DNA from: an uncultured Lachnospiraceae bacterium
Lineage (GTDB): Bacteria > Bacillota > Clostridia > Lachnospirales > Lachnospiraceae
Length of the DNA stretch: 9,912 nt
Direction: 5' to 3'
Assembly (NCBI GenBank): GCA_946627575.1
Contig: CAMOVS010000023.1
Coordinates: forward strand, 1 to 9,912
Shown here: one piece after another, positions 1 through 6,603 of the stretch
Position numbering within the stretch: the first letter of the stretch is position 1
How the letters are laid out: each line of letters starts with the position of its first letter
Notes under the pieces: generated by a model
Told to the model about the DNA's origin: nothing
Seen by the model: only the letters and a program-made list of their open reading frames with translations
The model's database searches: none
Translations under genes and position numbers: made by a program

Positions 1-354
1 CGACAGGTCCGGATTAACTACATGAACATGATCCGCACTTCCGTAAACCCATAAAAGATACTTTTCAAATATAAAAAGTATGGGACCGGGCAGACGAATC
101 GAGTTGTGAGCCATCTCCGGTGTCATGTGAATAGAAATAACCGACGGTTTCCCTGACATCTTCATCTTCAGAAAACTCAGAGGCCCCACCGTATGCAGAT
201 GAACCACATCACACCGACGGACATGGCGGTTCATGGACAAAGCAAAATCGTTCTTTCCATACTCCTTTAGAAGGCGAAACAGTTCCGTACATGCACTTCC
301 CACACCCTGCCCTTTCACGGAGGTCGCCGTCCCGAGCATACCAACTTTTATCAT
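1..354 (-). CDS. Glycosyltransferase family 4, N-terminal part (cut by window edge)
   Basis: The reading frame starts at ATG 354 and runs open for 118 codons to the left edge, so the C-terminal nucleotide-sugar-binding half is missing. The start is supported by AAAGGA eight bases upstream. The product opens with MIKVGMLGTATSVKGQGVGS, a beta strand plus glycine-rich loop typical of the acceptor-side domain of GT-B enzymes. DVVHLHTVGP follows near residue 53 and HVHVVNP near residue 111, both characteristic GT4 positions. No signal peptide or membrane segment is seen. The KGQGVGS loop and the HxH strand recall clostridial and streptococcal glycosyltransferases acting on glycolipids or surface glycans, but the acceptor cannot be read from this fragment. 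The gene lies 141 bp downstream of a MATE/MOP-superfamily transporter on the same strand. A functional link through export of a glycosylated product is possible but unproven. Confidence 0.8.
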   Translation of the reverse strand, partial: MIKVGMLGTATSVKGQGVGSACTELFRLLKEYGKNDFALSMNRHVRRCDVVHLHTVGPLSFLKMKMSGKPSVISIHMTPEMAHNSIRLPGPILFIFEKYLLWVYGSADHVHVVNPDLS

Positions 355-396
355 AATTCAGATCCTTTAATCATATTTTTCTCCATATAACCCTTT

Positions 397-425
397 AAAA
401 ACAGGCTGACCATATTAAAACAGCC
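397..425 (-). terminator. Weak terminator-like hairpin between transporter and glycosyltransferase
   Basis: On the minus strand GGCTG (425-421) pairs with CAGCC (408-404) across a 12-base loop and is followed by TGTTTTT. The stem is only five base pairs, so it may only partly stop transcription from the transporter, or not at all. It lies about 45 bases before the glycosyltransferase start. Confidence 0.3.
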
Positions 426-495
426 GATGAAATCAGTCCGACGGGTTCAGGGTCAGGACTCACTTCATCTTATATTTCATCTTATAAAGAAGAAA

Positions 496-1872
496 TCAGA
501 TCCCATCTGATATGTCATCCAAAAAAAGACTATCATAATTCTTCAAAGACAAGCTGCTTTTCTTATAAAAGACATAACCTATAATCGAAAGGAAAGTCAG
601 AACTTCCGTAATCGCAAAAGATACCCACACAGCATCCGAATCCAGAAAGTCTGTCAAAGCCAGAGCCGGCAAAACAAGAAAGACAAAATTCTCCAGAAAG
701 CAGAAAACATTGGAGACGCCAATTCTGCGCATACCCTGGGTATAGTTAATAAAGGCTGTGTTAACAGCATACAGAATTAATCCGGTACAGTAAAAGCGGA
801 GGCCCCTGCAGGCCAAAGCCGCCATCCGGGCACTGTCCTTTCCCGCAAATATCCCGGTAATCAAACGGGCGGAAGGAAAGAAAATCACAAAAAGAATGCT
901 GCCGGTGATCAGGGCCGTCTTTAAGGTAACCCTCACCAGAGTCCGGGCCATATCCCGGTCTCTTTTACCAGAAACGACACCTGCAAACATGGAGCAGGTC
1001 ATGCCCAGCCCCACCATGGTACATGAAGTAATATTCAATATGGTATTCAGCACGCTTAAGGCCGCCGTCGCTGCTACAGGAGAAGCCGTGCCCAGCATAA
1101 TACCGTTTAAAACTCTGTTTCTCAGCATGGCCGCCGCCGAACCAACGGCGGAAGAAGAGCCGACCCAAAGAACAGCCTTGAAGTCTTTCATCCGAAGTCC
1201 TCTCGGAGAGAAACGGAGGACAATATCCTTCCTTCGGAAATGCAGGAGCATAATAATCAAGGCCAGATTGTAACTGATGGAAGTAGAGACTCCCATCCCC
1301 AGCATCCCCCCATGGATCACCAGGACATTGAAAAGATCCCCCGCGATATCAAGGATGGTCATAACCGCCACAGCCACGATAATCCGGTTAGGATCCTTAT
1401 CTAATCTCATCAGGCCGTTAAACTCAAAAATCAGCAGAACCGCAGGAATGGAAAAGAGCATCCCAAGCAGATAATCCGAGGCCAGAGGCAGCAGGTCTGC
1501 CGACTTTCCCACAGCTCCCAGCATCCGGCAGAAGCTGTCCCGAAAAAGAAGGGTGCTGCCCATGAGGACGATAGAAAGCAGAACCGTCACCGTCATGCAC
1601 ATGGAAAAGGCGCGCTTGGCTCCCTTGTGATCTCCGGCTCCAAGAAAATGGCCGCAAACGACCTGGGAACCGCTGGCAAGAATTCCACTGAAAACCATGA
1701 TGAGATTGGTGATGGGGGTGACCAATCCGTAGGCCGCCATCTTCTGGGTTCCAAGAAAGCGGCTGATCACAACTCCATCCACAACGATGCCCAGCATAGC
1801 CATCATAGAAGCAATAACCATTCCGATCATATTTTTATAAAATTGTCCTGGAAGGTTATCCACATTTGTCAT
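496..1872 (-). CDS. MATE-family multidrug/toxin efflux transporter
   Basis: This is a polytopic membrane protein of 458 residues from the chosen start, the usual size for the MATE (multidrug and toxic compound extrusion) family, with about twelve hydrophobic segments in two halves. MATE proteins export cationic drugs or metabolites using Na+ or H+ gradients. Family-like features include GMVIASMMAMLGIVVDGVVI in the first helix, the VVISRFLG turn after it, and a second-half repeat beginning near GSSSAVGSAAAMLRNRV. The start is ambiguous. ATG 1872 has GGAGG 13 bases upstream (1886-1890), slightly long. The in-frame ATG 1899, nine codons earlier, has no ribosome site and would lie almost on the predicted transcription start, so 1872 is preferred. 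The DinF/MepA-like subgroup is likely but the substrate is unknown. The glycosyltransferase downstream leaves open a role in exporting a glycosylated molecule. Confidence 0.88.
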   Translation of the reverse strand: MTNVDNLPGQFYKNMIGMVIASMMAMLGIVVDGVVISRFLGTQKMAAYGLVTPITNLIMVFSGILASGSQVVCGHFLGAGDHKGAKRAFSMCMTVTVLLSIVLMGSTLLFRDSFCRMLGAVGKSADLLPLASDYLLGMLFSIPAVLLIFEFNGLMRLDKDPNRIIVAVAVMTILDIAGDLFNVLVIHGGMLGMGVSTSISYNLALIIMLLHFRRKDIVLRFSPRGLRMKDFKAVLWVGSSSAVGSAAAMLRNRVLNGIMLGTASPVAATAALSVLNTILNITSCTMVGLGMTCSMFAGVVSGKRDRDMARTLVRVTLKTALITGSILFVIFFPSARLITGIFAGKDSARMAALACRGLRFYCTGLILYAVNTAFINYTQGMRRIGVSNVFCFLENFVFLVLPALALTDFLDSDAVWVSFAITEVLTFLSIIGYVFYKKSSLSLKNYDSLFLDDISDGI

Positions 1873-1910
1873 AGTCTTCTGACTGCCTCCGAGCTGCATT
1901 TCTCTAAATG

Positions 1911-1939
1911 ATACTACAAATTCTGAAAAAAATCATTAA
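1911..1939 (-). promoter_or_regulatory. Candidate promoter for the MATE gene
   Basis: On the minus strand TTAATG (1939-1934) and TAGTAT (1916-1911) are separated by 17 bases, with a T-run inside the spacer. Transcription would begin near 1904, giving a leader of about 30 bases that carries the GGAGG before ATG 1872. The hexamers are only moderate matches. The rest of 1900-2081 has no gene and no convincing terminator for the kinase upstream. Confidence 0.4.
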
Positions 1940-2081
1940 TGAATTTCCCAAGGGCCCAAAAAGGCCAGAAGAAAGCGACTCTGCCGCAAAAGATTTCCAT
2001 GGGAGAGCCGCCCTTCATGCTATTTACATATGCTGTTCAAAGGCCTGCCGCCTGTCAGACCCCAGACCTTGCTTTATCGTC

Positions 2082-3629
2082 CTATCGTATATCAGCAAGC
2101 TTCTTAAATACATCCTGGCTCTTCAGACCATAGTAGGCTGCCTTATAGGCCTCGAAAGATTTCTCATAGAGAGCCACGTTCTCAGGAATGGGTTCGATCA
2201 CATCGCCAAACTCTACCATGTTGGCCACACCTTCTGCCGTGTCCTTATATTCACCCAATGCAATGGCTGCCATGATTCCGGCTCCGATAATCGCCGTATC
2301 CGCCGTCTTCAGGGTCCTGATCTTTCTGCCCATGACATCCGCAATGATCTGGAGCCATTCCGGACTCTTGGCAACGCCGCCGGCAACTGTTAGAACCTCA
2401 TTCATATCCACGCCGGCTGCCTCGATCCCGGTCAATACATGGCGGGCTTCCAGAGTGATGCCTTCCATCACGGCACGAACCATGTCCGCCTTGGTGCTGG
2501 TGGACCGAAGTCCCAGGAACATACCGGTAGCATAAGTATCCCAGGTGGGGAATCCGGATCCGAACAGGGCTGAATAGAAGATCACGCCATTGGATCCCGG
2601 AACGGAATTCTTAATGTATTTATCCCCCATCAGAACAAAGGGATCGATACCCTGCTCTTCTGCCTCCTTCACATCCTCTTCGCACATGATATCCCGGCAC
2701 CAGCGGTAACAGGTTGCGCCGGACACCTGGGCACCCTCCACCTCAAATACCGAAGGATTCGGCGTAGGAGGAATCATCATGCCTTTAAGAGCAACAAAAT
2801 CAGGCTTGGAAGAACCAACGATAATATTACCATAGGTTCCGATGATCAGGCAGACATCACCATCGGTCAGAACGCCGCGGCCCATAGCAGACAACTGCTG
2901 GTCTCCGGATCCGGCAACAATCCTGGTGCCCACAGCCAGGCCGGTGGCGGCAGCTGTTTTCTCATTGATGCAGCCAACAACATCTCCCGCCATGCAGAGC
3001 TTGGGGAAGATCTTGCGGTCAAAGCCGCAGGCATCGATCAGGTCCCAGCACCAGTCGTGGGTTCTTACGTCACAGAGGCCGGTAACTACGCCGTTGGTAT
3101 ATTCATCCACGAACTCATCGGCCCCGTATTCGTACATAACATAACCCATAACGGTTGACACATAGCGGATCTTCTTATAGGTCTCAGGCTCCTTCTTCAT
3201 CAGCCAGTAGAGCTTATCCACCTCATAAATGTTTGCTCCCGGCAGGCCGGTAATGGCATTCCTTGTGTCGGGATCCATCTTGGAGTTAAGCTCTTCCATG
3301 ATCTCCTCCGCCCTGGAATCCAGCCACACATAAAACTTGTCATCGATGACATTCATATCCTGGTCGAAAAGACAGAAGGTAGACCTCTGTACGGAGAAGC
3401 TGACTGCTTCGATCTCCTTCTTGTCCAGACCGGACTGATCCACCGCCTCCTTGATGGCTTCATTGGTGATATCCAGCAAAAACCTGGCGCCGATCTCCAC
3501 CCAGTCCTTCTTAGGATAATTCAAGGTGTACTCTCTGTAACCCTGTCCATAGATCTTCCCCTTAAGATCCATGACCATAGCCTTGGAACCAGTGGTTCCC
3601 ACATCAACTCCCAATACATATTTCCCCAT
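2082..3629 (-). CDS. FGGY-family carbohydrate kinase
   Basis: A 515-residue ATP-dependent sugar kinase, normal length for the FGGY family (xylulokinase, gluconokinase, glycerol kinase, AI-2 kinase LsrK). The start is ATG 3629, with AAAGGAG eight bases upstream; a 16-residue upstream extension of the frame (to 3677) is rejected because it lacks a ribosome site. The phosphate-binding loop DVGTTGSK lies at 9-16, WLDSR (sugar-binding WxDxR motif) at 102-106, and GSGDQQ at 240-245 with D243 as likely catalytic base. FGGY signature 2 fits exactly at about 369-388 (GMFLGL to AVME). The ATP-site GGVAKSPEW is at 417-425. Signature 1 around DKLYWL is degenerate. The RWCRDIMCEED stretch (309-319) resembles LsrK-type members, so xylulose, another ketose or polyol, or AI-2 are all possible substrates. 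The gene stands alone behind a strong, apparently regulated promoter. Confidence 0.93.
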   Translation of the reverse strand: MGKYVLGVDVGTTGSKAMVMDLKGKIYGQGYREYTLNYPKKDWVEIGARFLLDITNEAIKEAVDQSGLDKKEIEAVSFSVQRSTFCLFDQDMNVIDDKFYVWLDSRAEEIMEELNSKMDPDTRNAITGLPGANIYEVDKLYWLMKKEPETYKKIRYVSTVMGYVMYEYGADEFVDEYTNGVVTGLCDVRTHDWCWDLIDACGFDRKIFPKLCMAGDVVGCINEKTAAATGLAVGTRIVAGSGDQQLSAMGRGVLTDGDVCLIIGTYGNIIVGSSKPDFVALKGMMIPPTPNPSVFEVEGAQVSGATCYRWCRDIMCEEDVKEAEEQGIDPFVLMGDKYIKNSVPGSNGVIFYSALFGSGFPTWDTYATGMFLGLRSTSTKADMVRAVMEGITLEARHVLTGIEAAGVDMNEVLTVAGGVAKSPEWLQIIADVMGRKIRTLKTADTAIIGAGIMAAIALGEYKDTAEGVANMVEFGDVIEPIPENVALYEKSFEAYKAAYYGLKSQDVFKKLADIR

Positions 3630-3656
3630 AATAACAACTCCTTTCCATAGAAATGT

Positions 3657-3678
3657 TTTGAAATGGTGTGATTTCAAA
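3657..3678. promoter_or_regulatory. Inverted repeat in kinase leader, likely operator
   Basis: Perfect 8-bp arms TTTGAAAT and ATTTCAAA flank a 6-bp centre. The repeat sits about 20 bases downstream of the predicted transcription start and 28 bases above the kinase ATG, a position where a bound repressor would block elongation. Part of it (GTGATTTCA, 3668-3676) recurs at 3739-3747. Confidence 0.5.
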
Positions 3679-3699
3679 TAGTTACTATTATTTGTATTT

Positions 3700-3728
3700 A
3701 TTATAAAATTTCACACGAACTATGTCAA
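3700..3728 (-). promoter_or_regulatory. Consensus sigma-A promoter for FGGY kinase
   Basis: On the minus strand TTGACA (3728-3723) and TATAAT (3705-3700) are both perfect, separated by exactly 17 bases. The start would fall near 3693, giving a leader of about 64 bases. Such an ideal promoter normally needs a repressor to be controllable, which fits the flanking repeats. Confidence 0.85.
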
Positions 3729-3748
3729 CAATTCATAGTGATTTCACG

Positions 3749-3761
3749 ATCAGGGCCTGAT
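3749..3761. promoter_or_regulatory. Palindrome upstream of kinase promoter
   Basis: ATCAGG-G-CCTGAT is a perfect 6-bp-arm palindrome around one central base. Its nearest edge is about 20 bases upstream of the -35 box, a typical position for an activator or second operator. It is directly preceded by GTGATTTCA, the repeat shared with the leader. No specific regulator family is recognised. Confidence 0.4.
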
Positions 3762-3786
3762 GTATAGGGAAAGGGAGATCGGACAC

Positions 3787-3822
3787 AAAAAAAACCGGAG
3801 AATCAAAATACTGATTCTCCGG
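3787..3822 (-). terminator. Rho-independent terminator of tRNA-Glu
   Basis: On the minus strand an 11-bp perfect stem (CCGGAGAATCA with TGATTCTCCGG), a 6-base loop and a run of eight T follow the tRNA by 12 bases. It also insulates the tRNA from the kinase promoter beyond it. Confidence 0.95.
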
Positions 3823-3834
3823 ACATATCGTAAA

Positions 3835-3906
3835 CAGTCGATAGGGGAGTCGAACCCCTGATTCCGCCGTGAGAGGGCGGCGTCTTGACCACTTGACCAA
3901 TCGACC
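3835..3906 (-). tRNA. tRNA-Glu (anticodon CUC)
   Basis: A full cloverleaf of 72 bases can be drawn. It has a 7-bp acceptor stem (GGTCGAT with ATCGACT, closing in a G-U pair at 1-72), a 3-bp D stem GTC/GAC, an anticodon stem CCGCC/GGCGG around the loop CTCTCAC, and a T arm AGGGG-TTCGACT-CCCCT. The anticodon CTC at 34-36 reads GAG. The discriminator base is G. The 3' CCA is not encoded (TTT follows), so it must be added by tRNA nucleotidyltransferase. It is a solitary tRNA with its own promoter and terminator. Confidence 0.96.
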
Positions 3907-3920
3907 GCGTCGACTTGTCT

Positions 3921-3949
3921 ACAGTATCACAGTTCAATCTAAAATGCAA
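3921..3949 (-). promoter_or_regulatory. Candidate promoter for tRNA-Glu
   Basis: On the minus strand TTGCAT (3949-3944) and TACTGT (3926-3921) are 17 bases apart and lie just above the tRNA. The -10 is a weak match, but such boxes occur before stable RNA genes. The WYL gene ends at 4003 with no hairpin terminator between, so readthrough into the tRNA is also possible. Confidence 0.5.
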
Positions 3950-4002
3950 GAGCTATTTTAAATTTTTTTGGCTTTTTCATATTTCGGCTTTTTGGCTTAT
4001 TC

Positions 4003-5022
4003 TTATTCTGCTTTTTCTTCCCCGGCGGCATTCATCCCGTACCGCGAGGCCAGCCTCCGAATCTCTTCCTGCATCTGATCCACCACCTCCGGGGGATCCA
4101 GAATCCTTACTCCCTCTCCCAAAGCCATCACCCAGCCGAAAAACTGACGGCTTACGGTTACCTGAACATGGATCCTGAAGTGATCACCATCCTCAGGAAT
4201 CATCATAATCTCCTTGCCAAAGCGGTCGATCATGACCCCCGCCAAACTGTTGTCAACTTCCAGGCTGACCTTGGTCTCCTTTCCTCCAAACATGCCAAAA
4301 AGGCTATTGGAGTATCGGGGCAGGTTAAATTCCCGAAAGGCCTGGAGGCCATCCCTGGACACATCCAAGATCGACATGTGGAGGATTTTATCAACCCGGT
4401 AATGACGAATCTGCTGGTAGGCCGCATCATATCCCACCAGATAATAGTTGTCGTCATCCCACAAAAGGGCCCATGGACTAACCTCATACCAGTCTCCGCC
4501 CCTGCGCAGCTCCGTTTCCTTCTTAATGTTCCATTGGAAATAATGAAAACGAACCCTGCAGTTCCTGCTGATGGCCTCGTGGAGCATGTCAATACTATAG
4601 TAGATGCTTTCATTCATGGCTTTGACGCGGCCTGAAAAAACCACCTGCCTGTGAAGCTGTTTGGCCTGGTGACGGCTGACCAGGGACTCCAGCTTGCCGA
4701 TCAGGTCCTTGGACTTTCTGTCGGTAATGAATCTGGCTGACTGCACGGAATCCACCAGGAGCTTAAGCTCCGGGAGCTCGAATTCCCGAGCTCCCAGATA
4801 ATAATGCCAGCTTTTACCGGCCGGTTCGTCAATGATTTCCATACCAAAAGCCCGGAGTTCTTCAATATCCGTATAGATGGTCTTCCTGTCAGCCCGGATA
4901 CCCCGTTCTTCCAAAGCGGATATGATCTGAGCCATGGTAAGTCCATGTTCATCATCCGTCTCTTCCGCAAAAATCTTTGCAAGGTATAATAGTTTTAACT
5001 TCTGATTGGAACTTTTGGCCAT
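4003..5022 (-). CDS. WYL-domain transcriptional regulator (YafY-like)
   Basis: A 339-residue cytoplasmic regulator of the DeoR-HTH plus WYL class, typical length. A winged-helix region spans about 8-60, with DRKTIYTDIEEL (45-56) as recognition helix. The WYL fold follows at about 145-218. Its core strand region PWALLWDDDNYYLVGYD (183-199) has YYL where the family name residues are WYL, and RHYRVDKI (206-213) supplies the conserved arginine. A WCX-like C-terminal domain covers roughly 249-325. WYL domains bind small ligands or nucleic acid and control DNA-damage, defence and metabolic genes. The start at ATG 5022 has GGGAG eight bases upstream. It follows the phosphofructokinase gene by 74 bp on the same strand, so co-transcription is likely. 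Its target is unknown; the nearby palindrome-rich promoters are candidates. Confidence 0.92.
   Translation of the reverse strand: MAKSSNQKLKLLYLAKIFAEETDDEHGLTMAQIISALEERGIRADRKTIYTDIEELRAFGMEIIDEPAGKSWHYYLGAREFELPELKLLVDSVQSARFITDRKSKDLIGKLESLVSRHQAKQLHRQVVFSGRVKAMNESIYYSIDMLHEAISRNCRVRFHYFQWNIKKETELRRGGDWYEVSPWALLWDDDNYYLVGYDAAYQQIRHYRVDKILHMSILDVSRDGLQAFREFNLPRYSNSLFGMFGGKETKVSLEVDNSLAGVMIDRFGKEIMMIPEDGDHFRIHVQVTVSRQFFGWVMALGEGVRILDPPEVVDQMQEEIRRLASRYGMNAAGEEKAE
4758..4795. repeat. Tandem palindromes inside WYL regulator gene
   Basis: A perfect 14-bp palindrome, GGAGCTTAAGCTCC (4758-4771), directly abuts an inverted repeat with perfect 9-bp arms GGGAGCTCG / CGAGCTCCC around a 6-base loop (4772-4795). 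It lies within codons for the LGAREFELPELKLL stretch. It could be chance from Glu-Leu codons, an mRNA hairpin, or a protein-binding site. Confidence 0.5.
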
Positions 5023-5096
5023 GGTGTCATCTCCCTTAATGGAGTCCGGAAAAACTCCGTCTTTCTCCGTCTAATACCATCTTCCGGCAGCATCCT

Positions 5097-6326
5097 CTAT
5101 TTGAGCTTAACGTAACAGGGGATACCCTTCTCGTAGTCGCAGCACAGCTCCCCTTCCACCAGAGGGGCAAGATAGGTGATCAGATCCTGTGTCACCCCGT
5201 TGCCGGCCTCATTGATCCATTCCTGAGGGATCTTCTTCTCCAGGTTGGCCACTTTGCCGATGTCCACGCCCTCGTATACCACCTGGTAGGGGCTGTCACT
5301 GACTCTGCGGAGTGAGGACATCTGTCCCCCCTTGCCTTCCACAGCCATGGTAACCGCATGGGATCCCAGGGTCCGGGACTCCTCGATGTCCGTCTTGCTG
5401 AGGATATGTCCGGCACAGCGCTGGAGCAGGCTCAGCTCGATGGACCGAACCTTGCAGCCGATCCTCCTGCTTACCTGGTCTTCCAGGATCTTACCGGTTC
5501 CGGACAGCTGGGCATGGCCGAAAACATCCAGCCCCTTTCCGGAACTGATCTGCTCACAGATGAAGACCCCGTCCTCATCATGAACGCCTTCACTGACAGC
5601 CACCATCACCGCGTTGGAGGTCTTCAGCTTCTCCTCCACATCCGCAATAAAGCGGTCCACGGAGAAGGGGCGTTCTTCCAGATAGATAAGATAGGGCAGA
5701 TTGCTGTTCCGGTTCTGGGCCAGGGCGGCTGCTGAGGTCAGCCATCCTGCATGCCGCCCCATCATCTCAACAATGATGACATTTTTGGTGTCGTAAACCA
5801 GCATCTCCTGTTCCAGCTCGGCGAAAACCGTGGCAATATACTTGGCCGCGGATCCGAATCCCGGACAGTGGTCAATGCCGCAGAGGTCGTTGTCAATGGT
5901 TTTGGGGCCGCCGACTACTACAATATCTTCGATTCCATTTTCCTTGCAGTAACCGGAAAGCTTGGCCACCGTATCCATGGAATCATTGCCGCCGATATAA
6001 ATAAAATAACCGATGTTGTGCCGGTGGAAGATGTCGACGATCTGCCGGTACTGGCTGTCGTCTTCCTTAATATCATTGAGCTTAAAACGGCAGGAGCCGA
6101 GCGCTGCCGCAGGAGTTCTGGCCAGACGGCTCATGGTTTCCTCATCTTTCACAAGCTCCGAAAGATTGACGAAGCGCTCTTCCAGGATCCCCTGGATGCC
6201 GTGGATACCGCCATAAACCGTGTCGATCTCTTCTCTTTCCTTTGCCATCCGGATCACTCCGGCTAAAGTAGCGTTAATGGCTGCCGTCGGCCCGCCTGAC
6301 TGGGCCACAAGTAAATTCTTTCCCAT
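5097..6326 (-). CDS. pfp: PPi-dependent 6-phosphofructokinase
   Basis: A 409-residue phosphofructokinase converting fructose 6-phosphate to the 1,6-bisphosphate in glycolysis. The donor-site residues point to pyrophosphate rather than ATP, which would make the step reversible. The E. coli ATP-enzyme motif GGDGS is GGNDS here (112-116), placing Asp115 where ATP enzymes have Gly104, and PKTIDND (141-147) has Lys142 where ATP enzymes have Gly124. Asp145 is the expected catalytic base. The MGRHAG sugar-phosphate motif is at 189-194, and SGGPTAAIN (10-18) forms the N-terminal loop. Asn114 at the usual Mg-binding Asp103 position is a clade feature. The start ATG 6326 has AGGA eight bases upstream. 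It probably shares a transcript with the WYL regulator downstream. Donor specificity is inferred from motifs only. Confidence 0.93.
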   Translation of the reverse strand: MGKNLLVAQSGGPTAAINATLAGVIRMAKEREEIDTVYGGIHGIQGILEERFVNLSELVKDEETMSRLARTPAAALGSCRFKLNDIKEDDSQYRQIVDIFHRHNIGYFIYIGGNDSMDTVAKLSGYCKENGIEDIVVVGGPKTIDNDLCGIDHCPGFGSAAKYIATVFAELEQEMLVYDTKNVIIVEMMGRHAGWLTSAAALAQNRNSNLPYLIYLEERPFSVDRFIADVEEKLKTSNAVMVAVSEGVHDEDGVFICEQISSGKGLDVFGHAQLSGTGKILEDQVSRRIGCKVRSIELSLLQRCAGHILSKTDIEESRTLGSHAVTMAVEGKGGQMSSLRRVSDSPYQVVYEGVDIGKVANLEKKIPQEWINEAGNGVTQDLITYLAPLVEGELCCDYEKGIPCYVKLK

Positions 6327-6398
6327 GATCTCTTTCCTTTCTTCTCACCATATGATCATTACTGATCTTATGGGGGCCCCTTGCCTCGTGTTTCTTTC

Positions 6399-6429
6399 AT
6401 GCAGATTCTGCCTTAATGCAGATTTTGCT
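6399..6429. repeat. Direct repeat in phosphofructokinase leader
   Basis: ATGCAGATTCTGC (6399-6411) and ATGCAGATTTTGC (6417-6429) differ at one base and are offset by 18 bp. The first copy contains a palindrome, GCAGA-T-TCTGC. They lie in the predicted untranslated leader and may be operators or small RNA hairpins. Confidence 0.45.
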
Positions 6430-6458
6430 TCCTCCAGATTCCATCTGAGTTAAAAATT

Positions 6459-6467
6459 ATTCTACCA
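6459..6467 (-). promoter_or_regulatory. Extended -10 promoter for phosphofructokinase
   Basis: On the minus strand TGG-TAGAAT forms an extended -10 box. No good -35 is seen at 17 bases. Transcription would start near 6452, leaving a leader of about 125 bases that contains the direct repeat at 6399-6429 and an imperfect inverted repeat at 6349-6372. Confidence 0.45.
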
Positions 6468-6524
6468 CAGAATGAAGGTAATAACACCGATAATATTAAG
6501 ACAAATCCCCAAATGTTAGTTGTT

Positions 6525-6559
6525 TGATAATTATCAGAGGACCAGTATGGAATATTCCA
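6525..6559. promoter_or_regulatory. Pair of 12-bp palindromes upstream of alcohol dehydrogenase
   Basis: TGATAATTATCA (6525-6536) and TGGAATATTCCA (6548-6559) are both perfect. Their centres are 23 bp apart, about two helical turns, and they lie 45-80 bases upstream of the first rightward -10 box. They have different sequences, so two regulators or one relaxed one are both possible. Confidence 0.45.
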
Positions 6560-6603
6560 ATAAAGTAAGACAAATTACAGAATACAATTTCCAAAAAATC
6601 TGA

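Noticed and set aside
464..487. Tandem ATAAGATGAA-like repeat after the transporter stop as a CRISPR or satellite
   Set aside because: There are only two short copies with no further units; it is too small to call.
1908..2393. 161-codon plus-strand frame spanning the MATE-kinase gap
   Set aside because: Most of it is antisense to the conserved kinase C-terminus and the product has no recognisable features; the gap itself shows no gene.
3630..3677. 16-residue N-terminal extension of the sugar kinase
   Set aside because: The DVGTTGSK motif is normally within the first 10-20 residues, and ATG 3629 has an ideal AAAGGAG; the upstream ATG has none and lies over the operator-like repeat.
4168..4635. 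155-codon open frame on the plus strand
   Set aside because: It lies wholly antisense to the WYL regulator, has no ribosome site and resembles no family; it is a shadow frame.
5751..6266. 171-codon open frame on the plus strand
   Set aside because: It is antisense to the phosphofructokinase catalytic core, so it is a by-product of codon usage.
6373..6380. GGGGCCCC palindrome as a regulatory site
   Set aside because: It is short, self-complementary GC sequence with no positional support beyond being in the leader.
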